From an uncultured Mycoplasmatota bacterium (lineage in GTDB: Bacteria; Bacillota_I; Bacilli_A; RF39; UBA660), in NCBI GenBank assembly GCA_900547465.1, contig URHJ01000034.1:1-6449 (forward strand): a stretch of DNA of 6,449 bases, given 5' to 3'. The translations under genes were made by a program, and so were the position numbers. The number at the start of each line of letters is the position of its first letter. The stretch's first letter is position 1. This document shows, piece by piece, positions 1 through 4,790 of the stretch. The notes under the pieces were generated by a model, which was given only the letters and a program-made list of their open reading frames with translations, did no database searches and was not told the origin of the DNA.

Positions 1-18
1 AAATATGGAGTGATAAAA

Positions 19-780
19 ATGAAAAATTATAATGAATTATTTAATACTAGATTTAAAACTAGTCAGAAAATAGATGAAAAATTTGCTGAACTTTTCAATA
101 CATCTGGTTTGAAAGAGGGAATAAAGTATCTAAAACAAGTAGGGGCTACTGAACTTGATATGGATAATTATAATATTAAATACAGAATTAGTGAATGGAC
201 AAAAAATTCATTATCTAATAAAGAAAAAATTGCCTTTTTAAATGAATTGAGGGATTTAGGAGATTATATTTTAGATATAAAAGTAGAAAAAAATGAAAAA
301 TTTAATTTACCAGAGGTTAAAATTGAAACAACTAAAGGTATAATCCAAGCAATTCAATTTTCATCTGTAGCTCCTGAAGTTAAAAATTTGTTTCCATTTA
401 TTGAAAGTGATAAAAGATTTGGAAATTGTTATGACTTTGCATATAATATTTCACTTAATTTAGGAGTACCTAATCAAATTGTGACTGGGTATATATATGG
501 ATATAGCGATAAATCAAAATTTCTTCATAGCTGGGTGGAGTCTACTATAAATGATGAAGAATATGTAATTGATGGTACACTGAATGCTATGATAAATAAA
601 GATGGATATTATTTAATGCAACATGCTAAACCAATTACAAAAATTAGTGATTCAGTATTAAAAAGTGATATAAAAAATCATCTAGATGTAATGCAAACAA
701 TGCCAATGGAGGTTTATTATGTATTTAGAAATGAAATAGTTAATGATTTGGAAAGAAATAATAAAAAAGCTAAGAGATAG
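19..780 (+). CDS. Transglutaminase-like (papain-fold) protein of unknown role
   Basis: A 253-residue protein. ATG 19 is preferred over an in-frame GTG at 10 because GGAG (7-10) lies 8 bases before it and overlaps the GTG. Residues 1-100 are charged, probably helical, and not recognised. Residues 135-190 carry the transglutaminase-core pattern: GNCYDFA with Cys137, FLHSWVES with His170, and VIDGT with Asp185. The Cys-His-Asp order, the 33- and 15-residue spacing, and the HxWVE and DGT contexts match the TGc superfamily, whose members are cysteine peptidases or acyl transferases. No signal peptide or membrane segment is visible, so a cytoplasmic protein is inferred. The C-terminus is basic (NNKKAKR). 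The substrate is unknown. No clear terminator follows, and the next gene starts 331 bases on, so it probably stands alone. I am confident of the coding and fairly confident of the fold, but not of the activity. Confidence 0.8.
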   Translation: MKNYNELFNTRFKTSQKIDEKFAELFNTSGLKEGIKYLKQVGATELDMDNYNIKYRISEWTKNSLSNKEKIAFLNELRDLGDYILDIKVEKNEKFNLPEVKIETTKGIIQAIQFSSVAPEVKNLFPFIESDKRFGNCYDFAYNISLNLGVPNQIVTGYIYGYSDKSKFLHSWVESTINDEEYVIDGTLNAMINKDGYYLMQHAKPITKISDSVLKSDIKNHLDVMQTMPMEVYYVFRNEIVNDLERNNKKAKR

Positions 781-1111
781 CGAAATAGTTTTGATAGCAA
801 CAAAGAAGAAATATTTTTATAAGAAAGAATATAAATATGTTATACTAGTTCTAGAAAATTAAATTATTGATAATAAATTATATAATTTAATTAAAATTAT
901 ATATGTAGTTGATGATAGGTAATAAGGTTACTTTTAGTGAAGTAAGAAAAGTTTTTCTCTGTTGATTATGAATGTGGAAATGTTTGTTTTTTACAAAGTG
1001 GTGAAATCGTTTTGTGATTGGCAATATTTTGAACCAGATATTATGATGATAAAAAGAATTAATGCAAGATTAAGTAGTAACAAGAAGGAAAGGAAAATTT
1101 AGGAAAATATT
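781..1111. other. Long AT-rich intergenic gap, possibly decayed DNA
   Basis: There is no convincing gene here. It contains an AT-only inverted repeat (857-867 with 882-892) around a 16-base palindrome (874-889), a possible extended -10 at 838-846, and a 44-codon frame at 968-1102. That frame has no ribosome binding site, and its end overlaps the ribosome binding site of the next gene. The last 140 bases are less purely AT than the middle, which could mean a degraded gene, but I recognise no family in any frame. Confidence 0.4.
838..846 (+). promoter_or_regulatory. Possible extended -10 promoter element
   Basis: TGTTATACT is a TGn-TATACT extended -10. No good -35 lies 16-18 bases upstream. 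It sits about 265 bases before the DUF3592-like gene and is the best promoter-like match seen in this gap, but in DNA this AT-rich it could be chance. Confidence 0.22.
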
Positions 1112-1513
1112 ATGGACAAAGATTTAATGATAATATCAACATTTTTGGGATTGTTTTTGATTCTATTTTTTCTAATATTATGTTATTCAAAACTAAGGTG
1201 TAATAAAAAAATAGAAGCAACATACTTGAAATATAATAGTTATACAAGTACAGGTGGACGTGGACTAGTAACGAAGTATGCTCCTGTTTTTAAATATAAT
1301 TTTGATGGCAAGGAGTATATAAATCAATCCTTTCAATTATTATCTAAGAAAAAAATACAAGAGTTTATAGTTAACAAGAATTACATTATAATTATAAATG
1401 AAAAGAAACCAAATAAGTTTGTTTTAAATAAAAGTGTAGAATTTACTGAAATATTGATATTATTAATGGGGTTATTTCTTCTTTTTCCAATTGTATTAGA
1501 ATTTATTTTATAA
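1112..1513 (+). CDS. Small two-helix membrane protein, DUF3592-like
   Basis: A 133-residue protein with ATG 1112 preceded by AGGA (1101-1104) at 7 bases. It has a hydrophobic helix at residues 5-25, a polar basic middle, and a second hydrophobic helix at about 112-132. The middle reads KIEATYLKY, then YAPVFKYNFDGKEY (56-69), then a segment ending in EKKPNKF. This layout resembles the DUF3592 family: an anchor, a beta-rich domain with an ApVf-Y-dGkeY motif, a NP/KP motif near the end, and a second anchor. Members are membrane proteins of unknown function, often found in accessory regions and near toxin or surface-protein genes. Nothing in the neighbourhood fixes its role. It appears to be a single-gene unit with a weak hairpin after the stop. 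Family assignment is by pattern only. Confidence 0.75.
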   Translation: MDKDLMIISTFLGLFLILFFLILCYSKLRCNKKIEATYLKYNSYTSTGGRGLVTKYAPVFKYNFDGKEYINQSFQLLSKKKIQEFIVNKNYIIIINEKKPNKFVLNKSVEFTEILILLMGLFLLFPIVLEFIL

Positions 1514-1517
1514 TTAT

Positions 1518-1546
1518 GAAAACTAGAGTATTAATATTTAGTTTTT
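1518..1546 (+). terminator. Weak hairpin terminator candidate after the DUF3592-like gene
   Basis: Starting 5 bases after the stop, GAAAACTAGA (1518-1527) pairs with TTTAGTTTTT (1537-1546), with two G-U pairs and a 9-base loop. TTGTGTTTATT follows. The stem is nearly all A-U, so termination would be inefficient. Confidence 0.35.
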
Positions 1547-1649
1547 GTGTTTATTGGTAAAAATGGAAAAAGTAAAAGATGAAAAACTAAAGATTAAATA
1601 AATAGGTAATACTAGATAAAATTTAACTATAGAAGAAGGATGGATAATT

Positions 1650-2174
1650 ATGAAAGATATAAGTAAAGATATTAAAATACGTGTAGCAACAACAAATGAT
1701 GTTGATAAAATATATAATTTAATGAAAAGTGTTTATGATGGATTGGAAGATAAAACTATATATGTTCATGGAAATTTGGATTATGTGGCAAAGAGAGTAA
1801 ATAATTTAGGAAGTGCAGTTGTTGCCGAATATAATGGTGAAATTGTGGGAAGTTTAATTTTTAATTATCCAGCAAATAAAGAGGAAAACTATGGTGTTGA
1901 TATAAATTTGCCTGAGGATGAACTGGATTTAGTTGTTACTATGGAAAATGCTGCAGTATCACTTAAATATAGGGGAAATAATTTAGAATATCGTATGTTG
2001 AATTTTGTTGAAAATATGATAGATAAGAAAAAATATAAATATTTCCTTGCAACTGTTTCACCTATTAATGAGGCTAGCAAAAAATCTCTTGAAAAATTAG
2101 GATATAAAATTGAGAAAAAGGTAAATAAGTATGGTGGATTAGAGCGTTATATATATTGTAAATGTAATAGTTAA
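1650..2174 (+). CDS. GNAT-family N-acetyltransferase
   Basis: A 174-residue protein. ATG 1650 follows AAGGA (1636-1640) at 9 bases. It is a single GNAT domain: the N-terminal IKIRVATTNDVDKIYNLM (about 8-25) is the usual first strand and helix; VVAEYNGEIVGSLI (57-70) is the central strand pair; the acetyl-CoA loop is VSLKYRGNNLEYRML (103-117), an R-G-x-x-L variant of the Q/RxxGxG/A motif; and NEASKKSLEKLGYK (140-153) is the typical C-terminal N-x-A-x-x-x-Y/L-x-x-x-GF/Y motif. It should transfer an acetyl group from acetyl-CoA to an amine, but the acceptor cannot be read from the sequence. It is cytoplasmic and of normal length for the family. The decayed HD gene follows 44 bases downstream with no terminator between, so the two were probably once co-transcribed. 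Confidence 0.88.
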   Translation: MKDISKDIKIRVATTNDVDKIYNLMKSVYDGLEDKTIYVHGNLDYVAKRVNNLGSAVVAEYNGEIVGSLIFNYPANKEENYGVDINLPEDELDLVVTMENAAVSLKYRGNNLEYRMLNFVENMIDKKKYKYFLATVSPINEASKKSLEKLGYKIEKKVNKYGGLERYIYCKCNS

Positions 2175-2218
2175 TGAAAAGAAAAGTATTTATAAAATTA
2201 TATTTAATAAGGTGTGAT

Positions 2219-2567
2219 TATAAAAATTATTAAAAATTGAAAGTAAAAATGCAAAGGATCATAGATTGATGATGTGTTGGACAGTGTAGAAAGGCTTAGA
2301 AGAGCGTTAAACAAAAAAGAATATAATGTAGATAAGGTAATTTTAGGTTACGTTCATGATATAGGCAAGTATAATGGTGAATTTTATGTTCATGTGATGA
2401 GAGAATATAGATATTAAAAATAAAAGATATGATGACGAATACGCTAATGTATGTTTAACTTATTCATATTTAAATCATGATTATACAATAGAAGAAAATT
2501 AATTGATATTATGATTAGAAGAGAATCATGTTCTAATACACAATATCATGTAAAAGAAAATTTATAA
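2219..2567 (+). pseudogene. Decayed HD-domain phosphohydrolase gene
   Basis: No intact frame crosses this region, but stringing frames together gives a recognisable HD-family protein. The plus-strand pieces are: about 2224-2271, ending SKNAKDHRLM (the first metal-site His context); 2271-2414, beginning DVLDSVERLRRAL and containing VILGYVHDIGK (2337-2369, the HD motif) and then VMREY; 2410-2499, containing RYDDEYANVCLTYSYLNHD (the family's ArICLTHSF-like segment); and about 2499-2564, beginning LIDIM. Frame changes fall near 2268, 2410 and 2498. A purine-rich AAGGTG (2209-2214) precedes ATA (2219-2221) where a start codon would be expected. About 116 codons remain, against roughly 190-200 in intact relatives, so the C-terminal part is also lost. 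HD proteins hydrolyse phosphate esters of nucleotides using a metal; this copy cannot make a working enzyme. Sequencing error is possible but less likely given several separate lesions. Confidence 0.75.
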
Positions 2568-2597
2568 AAAGAGGATTAATTATTTTTCCTCTTTTTT
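2566..2597 (+). terminator. Strong hairpin terminator, probably bidirectional
   Basis: AAAAAGAGGA (2566-2575) pairs perfectly with TCCTCTTTTT (2587-2596) around an 11-base loop. The T run continues to 2597, and the A run on the other arm makes it usable from the minus strand too. It closes the GNAT/HD-remnant block and backs up the tRNA terminator on the opposite strand. Confidence 0.85.
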
Positions 2598-2610
2598 GAT
2601 ATTGTTTATA

Positions 2611-2647
2611 TAAAATAAAAACTTACGAACAATTAAGTCCGTAAGTT
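2611..2647 (-). terminator. Rho-independent terminator of the tRNA operon
   Basis: Reading the minus strand, AACTTACG (2647-2640) pairs with CGTAAGTT (2627-2620) around a 12-base loop, and a T-rich tail TTTTATTTTA (2620-2611) follows. It begins 9 bases past the CCA end of tRNA-Gly, so it ends the two-tRNA transcript. Confidence 0.88.
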
Positions 2648-2656
2648 GATTACAAA

Positions 2657-2731
2657 TGGAGCGGATGAGGGAAATCGAATCCCCGTCACAGCCTTGGCAA
2701 GGCCGTATTCTAACCACTAAACTACATCCGC
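2657..2731 (-). tRNA. tRNA-Gly(GCC)
   Basis: A complete cloverleaf on the minus strand, 75 bases with encoded CCA (2657-2659) and U73 (2660). The acceptor stem GCGGATG/CATCCGC pairs perfectly (2725-2731 with 2661-2667). The anticodon loop is TTGCCAA with GCC at 2698-2696 on a CGGCC/GGCTG stem. The T arm is GGGGA-TTCGATT-TCCCT. GCC reads GGC and GGU glycine codons. Only one base separates its 5' end from the CCA of tRNA-Cys, so both come from one processed precursor. Confidence 0.97.
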
Positions 2732-2732
2732 A

Positions 2733-2806
2733 TGGAGGGGCCTAACGGATTTGAACCGATGATCAGGGTGTTGCAGACCCACGCCTTACCACTTGGCTAA
2801 AGCCCC
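2733..2806 (-). tRNA. tRNA-Cys(GCA)
   Basis: A complete cloverleaf on the minus strand, 74 bases with encoded CCA (2733-2735) and U73, which is the cysteine identity base. The acceptor stem is GGGGCTT/AGGCCCC (one G-U). The D arm is GCC-AAGTGGTAA-GGC. The anticodon loop is CTGCAAC with GCA at 2774-2772, on a stem with four good pairs and a U-U at its outer end. The T loop is TTCAAAT. It is the first gene of the two-tRNA operon. Confidence 0.97.
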
Positions 2807-2817
2807 GTACAAACAAG

Positions 2818-2846
2818 ATTATAACAAGAACCGACTATTTTTGCAA
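2818..2846 (-). promoter_or_regulatory. Consensus promoter of the tRNA-Cys/tRNA-Gly operon
   Basis: On the minus strand, TTGCAA (-35, 2846-2841) and TATAAT (-10, 2823-2818) are separated by exactly 17 bases, with a TGT extension before the -10. The -10 ends 11 bases before the mature 5' end of tRNA-Cys, as expected for a stable-RNA promoter with a short leader. The -35 abuts the hairpin at 2846-2888. Confidence 0.92.
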
Positions 2847-2896
2847 GTACTAATTTAATATATGTTTTCTAGATATTAGATTAGTACTATTTTTTT
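2846..2896 (+). terminator. Orphan hairpin with T run (terminator or attenuator-like)
   Basis: AGTACTAAT (2846-2854) pairs perfectly with ATTAGTACT (2880-2888). Inside it, after one G-U pair, TAATAT (2856-2861) pairs with ATATTA (2873-2878), giving a stem of about 16 bp with an 11-base loop. ATTTTTTT (2889-2896) follows on the plus strand. It has the form of an intrinsic terminator, but no plus-strand gene lies between it and the terminator at 2566-2597. It lies 70-145 bases before the holin start, so it could be a leader attenuator, an insulator, or a leftover of a removed gene. Confidence 0.55.
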
Positions 2897-2958
2897 GATT
2901 AAATACACCATATTTTAATTGTTATGTTTTATGCCGATGCTATATCTTTAGTGCTTCA

Positions 2959-2964
2959 TATAAT
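2959..2964 (+). promoter_or_regulatory. Probable -10 of the holin/endolysin promoter
   Basis: A perfect TATAAT lies 12 bases before the GGAG of the holin gene. The -35 position (about 2936-2942, GATGCTA) is poor, so the promoter would be weak or need an activator. The resulting leader would be very short and would exclude the upstream hairpin. Confidence 0.42.
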
Positions 2965-2988
2965 ATATTGAATATGGAGTTGATTAAA

Positions 2989-3225
2989 ATGAAAGAAAAG
3001 ATTGTAAGTATTTTTGAAAACTCTATTGTAAAAAACTCTATTAAAACTTTTTTACAAGGTTTTTTTGGAGCTCTTGCTGTAACTATTATAAATACTGATT
3101 TATCTAATAAAGCTGTTGTTTTATCTACCTTAATTGGGGCAGTTTCATCTGGAATATGTGCAGTAAGTGATTATATTTTAAAAAGAAAGGGGGATAAAAA
3201 TGAAACCGAATCAGAAATCGAGTAG
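2989..3225 (+). CDS. Holin-like small membrane protein
   Basis: A 78-residue protein. ATG 2989 has GGAG (2976-2979) 9 bases upstream; an in-frame TTG at 2968 would put that site inside the gene and is rejected. There are two hydrophobic helices, at about 20-36 (FLQGFFGALAVTIINT) and 42-64 (VVLSTLIGAVSSGICAVSDYIL), with a short charged C-terminal tail. The size, the two helices, the FxQxFxGAL start and the GAxSxGIxAvxxYI second helix resemble phage holins of Gram-positive hosts. Holins assemble in the cytoplasmic membrane and open it so that a cytoplasmic wall hydrolase can pass. The next gene overlaps it by 26 bases and encodes exactly such a hydrolase without a signal peptide, which is the strongest support. 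Family assignment is by pattern and context; another small membrane protein is possible. Confidence 0.78.
   Translation: MKEKIVSIFENSIVKNSIKTFLQGFFGALAVTIINTDLSNKAVVLSTLIGAVSSGICAVSDYILKRKGDKNETESEIE
3186..3194 (+). promoter_or_regulatory. Very strong ribosome binding site inside the holin gene
   Basis: AAAGGGGGA lies 6 bases before the endolysin ATG (3200), inside the holin 3' end. It fixes the endolysin start and suggests translation coupled to, or stronger than, that of the holin. Confidence 0.8.
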
Positions 3226-4012
3226 TGGTGGATATGAAAACTTTCTATGCCCTTTTACAGATATGTATATAACACAAGGAGCAGGTGAAGGAACACATAA
3301 GGGTACAATGGCTGTAGATGTTAGAGGAGCAAATAGTGGAGTACGATATGCATATTATGCTCCATGTACATTACGTTGTATTAAAACATATAAGGAATCA
3401 GGACAAGTTATGTGGCAATCAACTAGTGAAGTAAGATGTGCTAATGGATATACAGGATTTGTTACATTAATGACTGCTCATGATGATAGTATGGATGCAA
3501 AAATTGGACAGATATGTCCACAAGGTGCAAGATTAGGTAATATGGGTGTCAAAGGGAATGCAACTGGTGTTCACTGTCACTTAGAAATATCACAAGGAAA
3601 GGATACTAAGTGGTTTAAGAATAAATATGGAATCTATATGTTTAATAATGAAAAAGATCTAGATCAAGTTTGTTTCTTTGATGATACAAATATTATGAAT
3701 CGTACAGAGTACTTAAAGCCAAAATATACAACTAGTCCTTCTAATCCTGGAAAAAACTATGTTAATTTACCTCCTACTATTAGTAGTTGGGCAATATATG
3801 ATCTTAGTGTTAGTCCAGTAAAAAAGAATGCTAAAGCATATTTGAATCCTAATAAATTTGGTGGACTTACTTATTATGTTTATGCTTATCATGATAATAA
3901 TACTACTGCAGAAATAGAAACAAGAGATTATGGTAGAGTAAAGATTTATATTTATAATACATGTGCAGAAATTACAATAGATAAACCAATTTATCAATCT
4001 GGTAACTATTAA
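3200..4012 (+). CDS. M23-type peptidase, putative phage-like endolysin
   Basis: A 270-residue protein. The N-terminal domain (about 12-175) has the M23/LytM zinc endopeptidase pattern: GAGEGTHKGTMAVDV with His33 and Asp40, LMTAHDD with His94, and GNMGVKGNATGVHCHLEIS with His125-x-His127. These would bind zinc and cut peptidoglycan cross-bridges. A proline/serine linker (177-190) leads to a C-terminal domain (about 195-265) with SSWAIYDLSVSPV, NPNKFGGLTYYVYAY and IETRDYGRVKIYI, a beta-rich layout like the SH3-like wall-binding ends of phage lysins. There is no signal peptide, so export should depend on the holin with which it overlaps. It is cysteine-rich for a lysin, fitting a cytoplasmic protein. 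A terminator begins at its stop codon, so it is the last gene of the cassette. It could equally be a domesticated autolysin. Confidence 0.87.
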   Translation: MKPNQKSSSGGYENFLCPFTDMYITQGAGEGTHKGTMAVDVRGANSGVRYAYYAPCTLRCIKTYKESGQVMWQSTSEVRCANGYTGFVTLMTAHDDSMDAKIGQICPQGARLGNMGVKGNATGVHCHLEISQGKDTKWFKNKYGIYMFNNEKDLDQVCFFDDTNIMNRTEYLKPKYTTSPSNPGKNYVNLPPTISSWAIYDLSVSPVKKNAKAYLNPNKFGGLTYYVYAYHDNNTTAEIETRDYGRVKIYIYNTCAEITIDKPIYQSGNY

Positions 4013-4041
4013 GAGAAGTTTAGCTTCTCTTTTTCTTTTTA
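4011..4041 (+). terminator. Terminator of the lysis cassette
   Basis: AAGAGAAG (4011-4018) pairs perfectly with CTTCTCTT (4024-4031) around a TTTAG loop, and TTTTCTTTTT follows. The first arm starts inside the endolysin stop codon. Confidence 0.92.
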
Positions 4042-4044
4042 TTA

Positions 4045-4053
4045 TGCTATTCT
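4045..4053 (+). promoter_or_regulatory. Possible extended -10 for the cyclophilin gene
   Basis: TGCTATTCT (TGn plus TATTCT) lies 7 bases before the AGGAG of the cyclophilin gene and directly after the cassette terminator. No good -35 is seen. Some promoter is expected here because the upstream terminator is strong. Confidence 0.33.
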
Positions 4054-4072
4054 ATTAGTAGGAGATGATAAG

Positions 4073-4753
4073 ATGAAGAGGTTAGGTAAAGCTTTTCTTT
4101 TAATTATATTAATTGCTATCTGTTCAGGCTGTTCAAGTACAGAGAATAAAAAAATTGATTTATTAGGAATTGATTTCGATACAAAAGAAAATACAGTTGA
4201 GTTATCAAAATATAAGACAGAAAATCCTTTGGTTGCTATGTATATTGAAAATTATGGAGCAATTGTAATGGAATTATATCCTGATAAAGCACCAAATACA
4301 GTAAATAATTTTATTTCATTAGTATCTAGTGGTTTTTATGATGATAATAGTTTTCATCGTTTAGTTCCTGGGTTCGTTTTACAAGGTGGAGATCCAAATG
4401 GAGATGGAACAGGTGGACCTGGTTATTCTATTAAAGGTGAATTTAAAAATAATGGTTTTGATGGTAATGATTTAAAACATAAAGAAAAAATTGTTTCTAT
4501 GGCTAGAAGTAGTGATATGGATTCAGCCGGTAGTCAGTTTTTTATTATGCTTGGTACTTCATCATATTTAGATGGTGATTATGCTGCCTTTGGTAAAGTT
4601 ATTGATGGTTTTGATATTATTACTGAAATAGAAGATGAAGAAGTTGTATCTGATTCTAATACAGGAAAACTTCAAACTAATTTAACTATAAAAAAAGCTC
4701 TAGTTGATACTAGAGGTAAAACTTATGATGAAGTTGAAAAGGTAGAAAAGTAG
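4073..4753 (+). CDS. Lipoprotein cyclophilin, peptidyl-prolyl cis-trans isomerase
   Basis: A 226-residue protein. ATG 4073 has AGGAG (4060-4064) 8 bases upstream. The N-terminus is a lipoprotein-type signal: KR, a hydrophobic run 7-16, then CSGC with Cys20 as the likely lipidated residue, followed by a polar SSTENKK stretch. The cyclophilin domain spans about 52-212: APNTVNNFISL, FHRLVPGFVLQGGDPNGDG (catalytic Arg96 and Gln104), SMARSSDMDSAGSQFFIML (Gln155, Phe156) and LDGDYAAFGKVIDG. It should speed proline cis-trans isomerisation on the outer face of the membrane, helping exported proteins fold. An anchored form fits a Gram-positive wall. The gene is monocistronic, lying between a terminator and a convergent gene. 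The lipobox is slightly irregular because Cys17 occupies the -3 position. Confidence 0.92.
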   Translation: MKRLGKAFLLIILIAICSGCSSTENKKIDLLGIDFDTKENTVELSKYKTENPLVAMYIENYGAIVMELYPDKAPNTVNNFISLVSSGFYDDNSFHRLVPGFVLQGGDPNGDGTGGPGYSIKGEFKNNGFDGNDLKHKEKIVSMARSSDMDSAGSQFFIMLGTSSYLDGDYAAFGKVIDGFDIITEIEDEEVVSDSNTGKLQTNLTIKKALVDTRGKTYDEVEKVEK

Positions 4754-4790
4754 CTATCTTTTTTTCTTTGTTTTTATTTTTCTTTGTGGA
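4742..4790 (+). terminator. Weak U-rich terminator candidate of the cyclophilin gene
   Basis: AAAAG (4746-4750) can pair with CTTTT (4759-4763) around the abutting stop codons, and a long T-rich tract follows to about 4790. That tract is also the codons for the lysine-rich tail of the convergent gene. The stem is only 5 bp, so confidence is low. Confidence 0.3.

Noticed and set aside
857..892. 11-bp inverted repeat around a 16-base palindrome
   Set aside because: The bases are only A and T, with no T run after the stem, so it is neither a convincing terminator nor clearly more than chance in this composition.
1563..1601. Tiny 12-codon frame before the GNAT gene (MEKVKDEKLKIK)
   Set aside because: It is too short, lysine-rich as expected from A-rich DNA, and has no ribosome binding site; not supported as a leader peptide.
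1889..2080. Open frame of 63 codons on the minus strand
   Set aside because: It lies wholly inside the GNAT gene, antisense, with no ribosome binding site and a serine-rich composition that simply mirrors the coding strand.
2219..2567. Programmed frameshifting in the HD-like region
   Set aside because: Several separate frame changes, no slippery heptamer at the first one, a lost start codon and a missing C-terminus fit decay much better.
2657..2806. Attachment-site duplication of the tRNA 3' end
   Set aside because: I looked for a second copy of the tRNA-Gly or tRNA-Cys 3' end in the window and saw none, so no att site can be called.
3767..3997. Open frame of 76 codons on the minus strand
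   Set aside because: Antisense to the endolysin C-terminal domain; rich in Ile, Ser and Cys from reversed AT-rich codons; no start signals.
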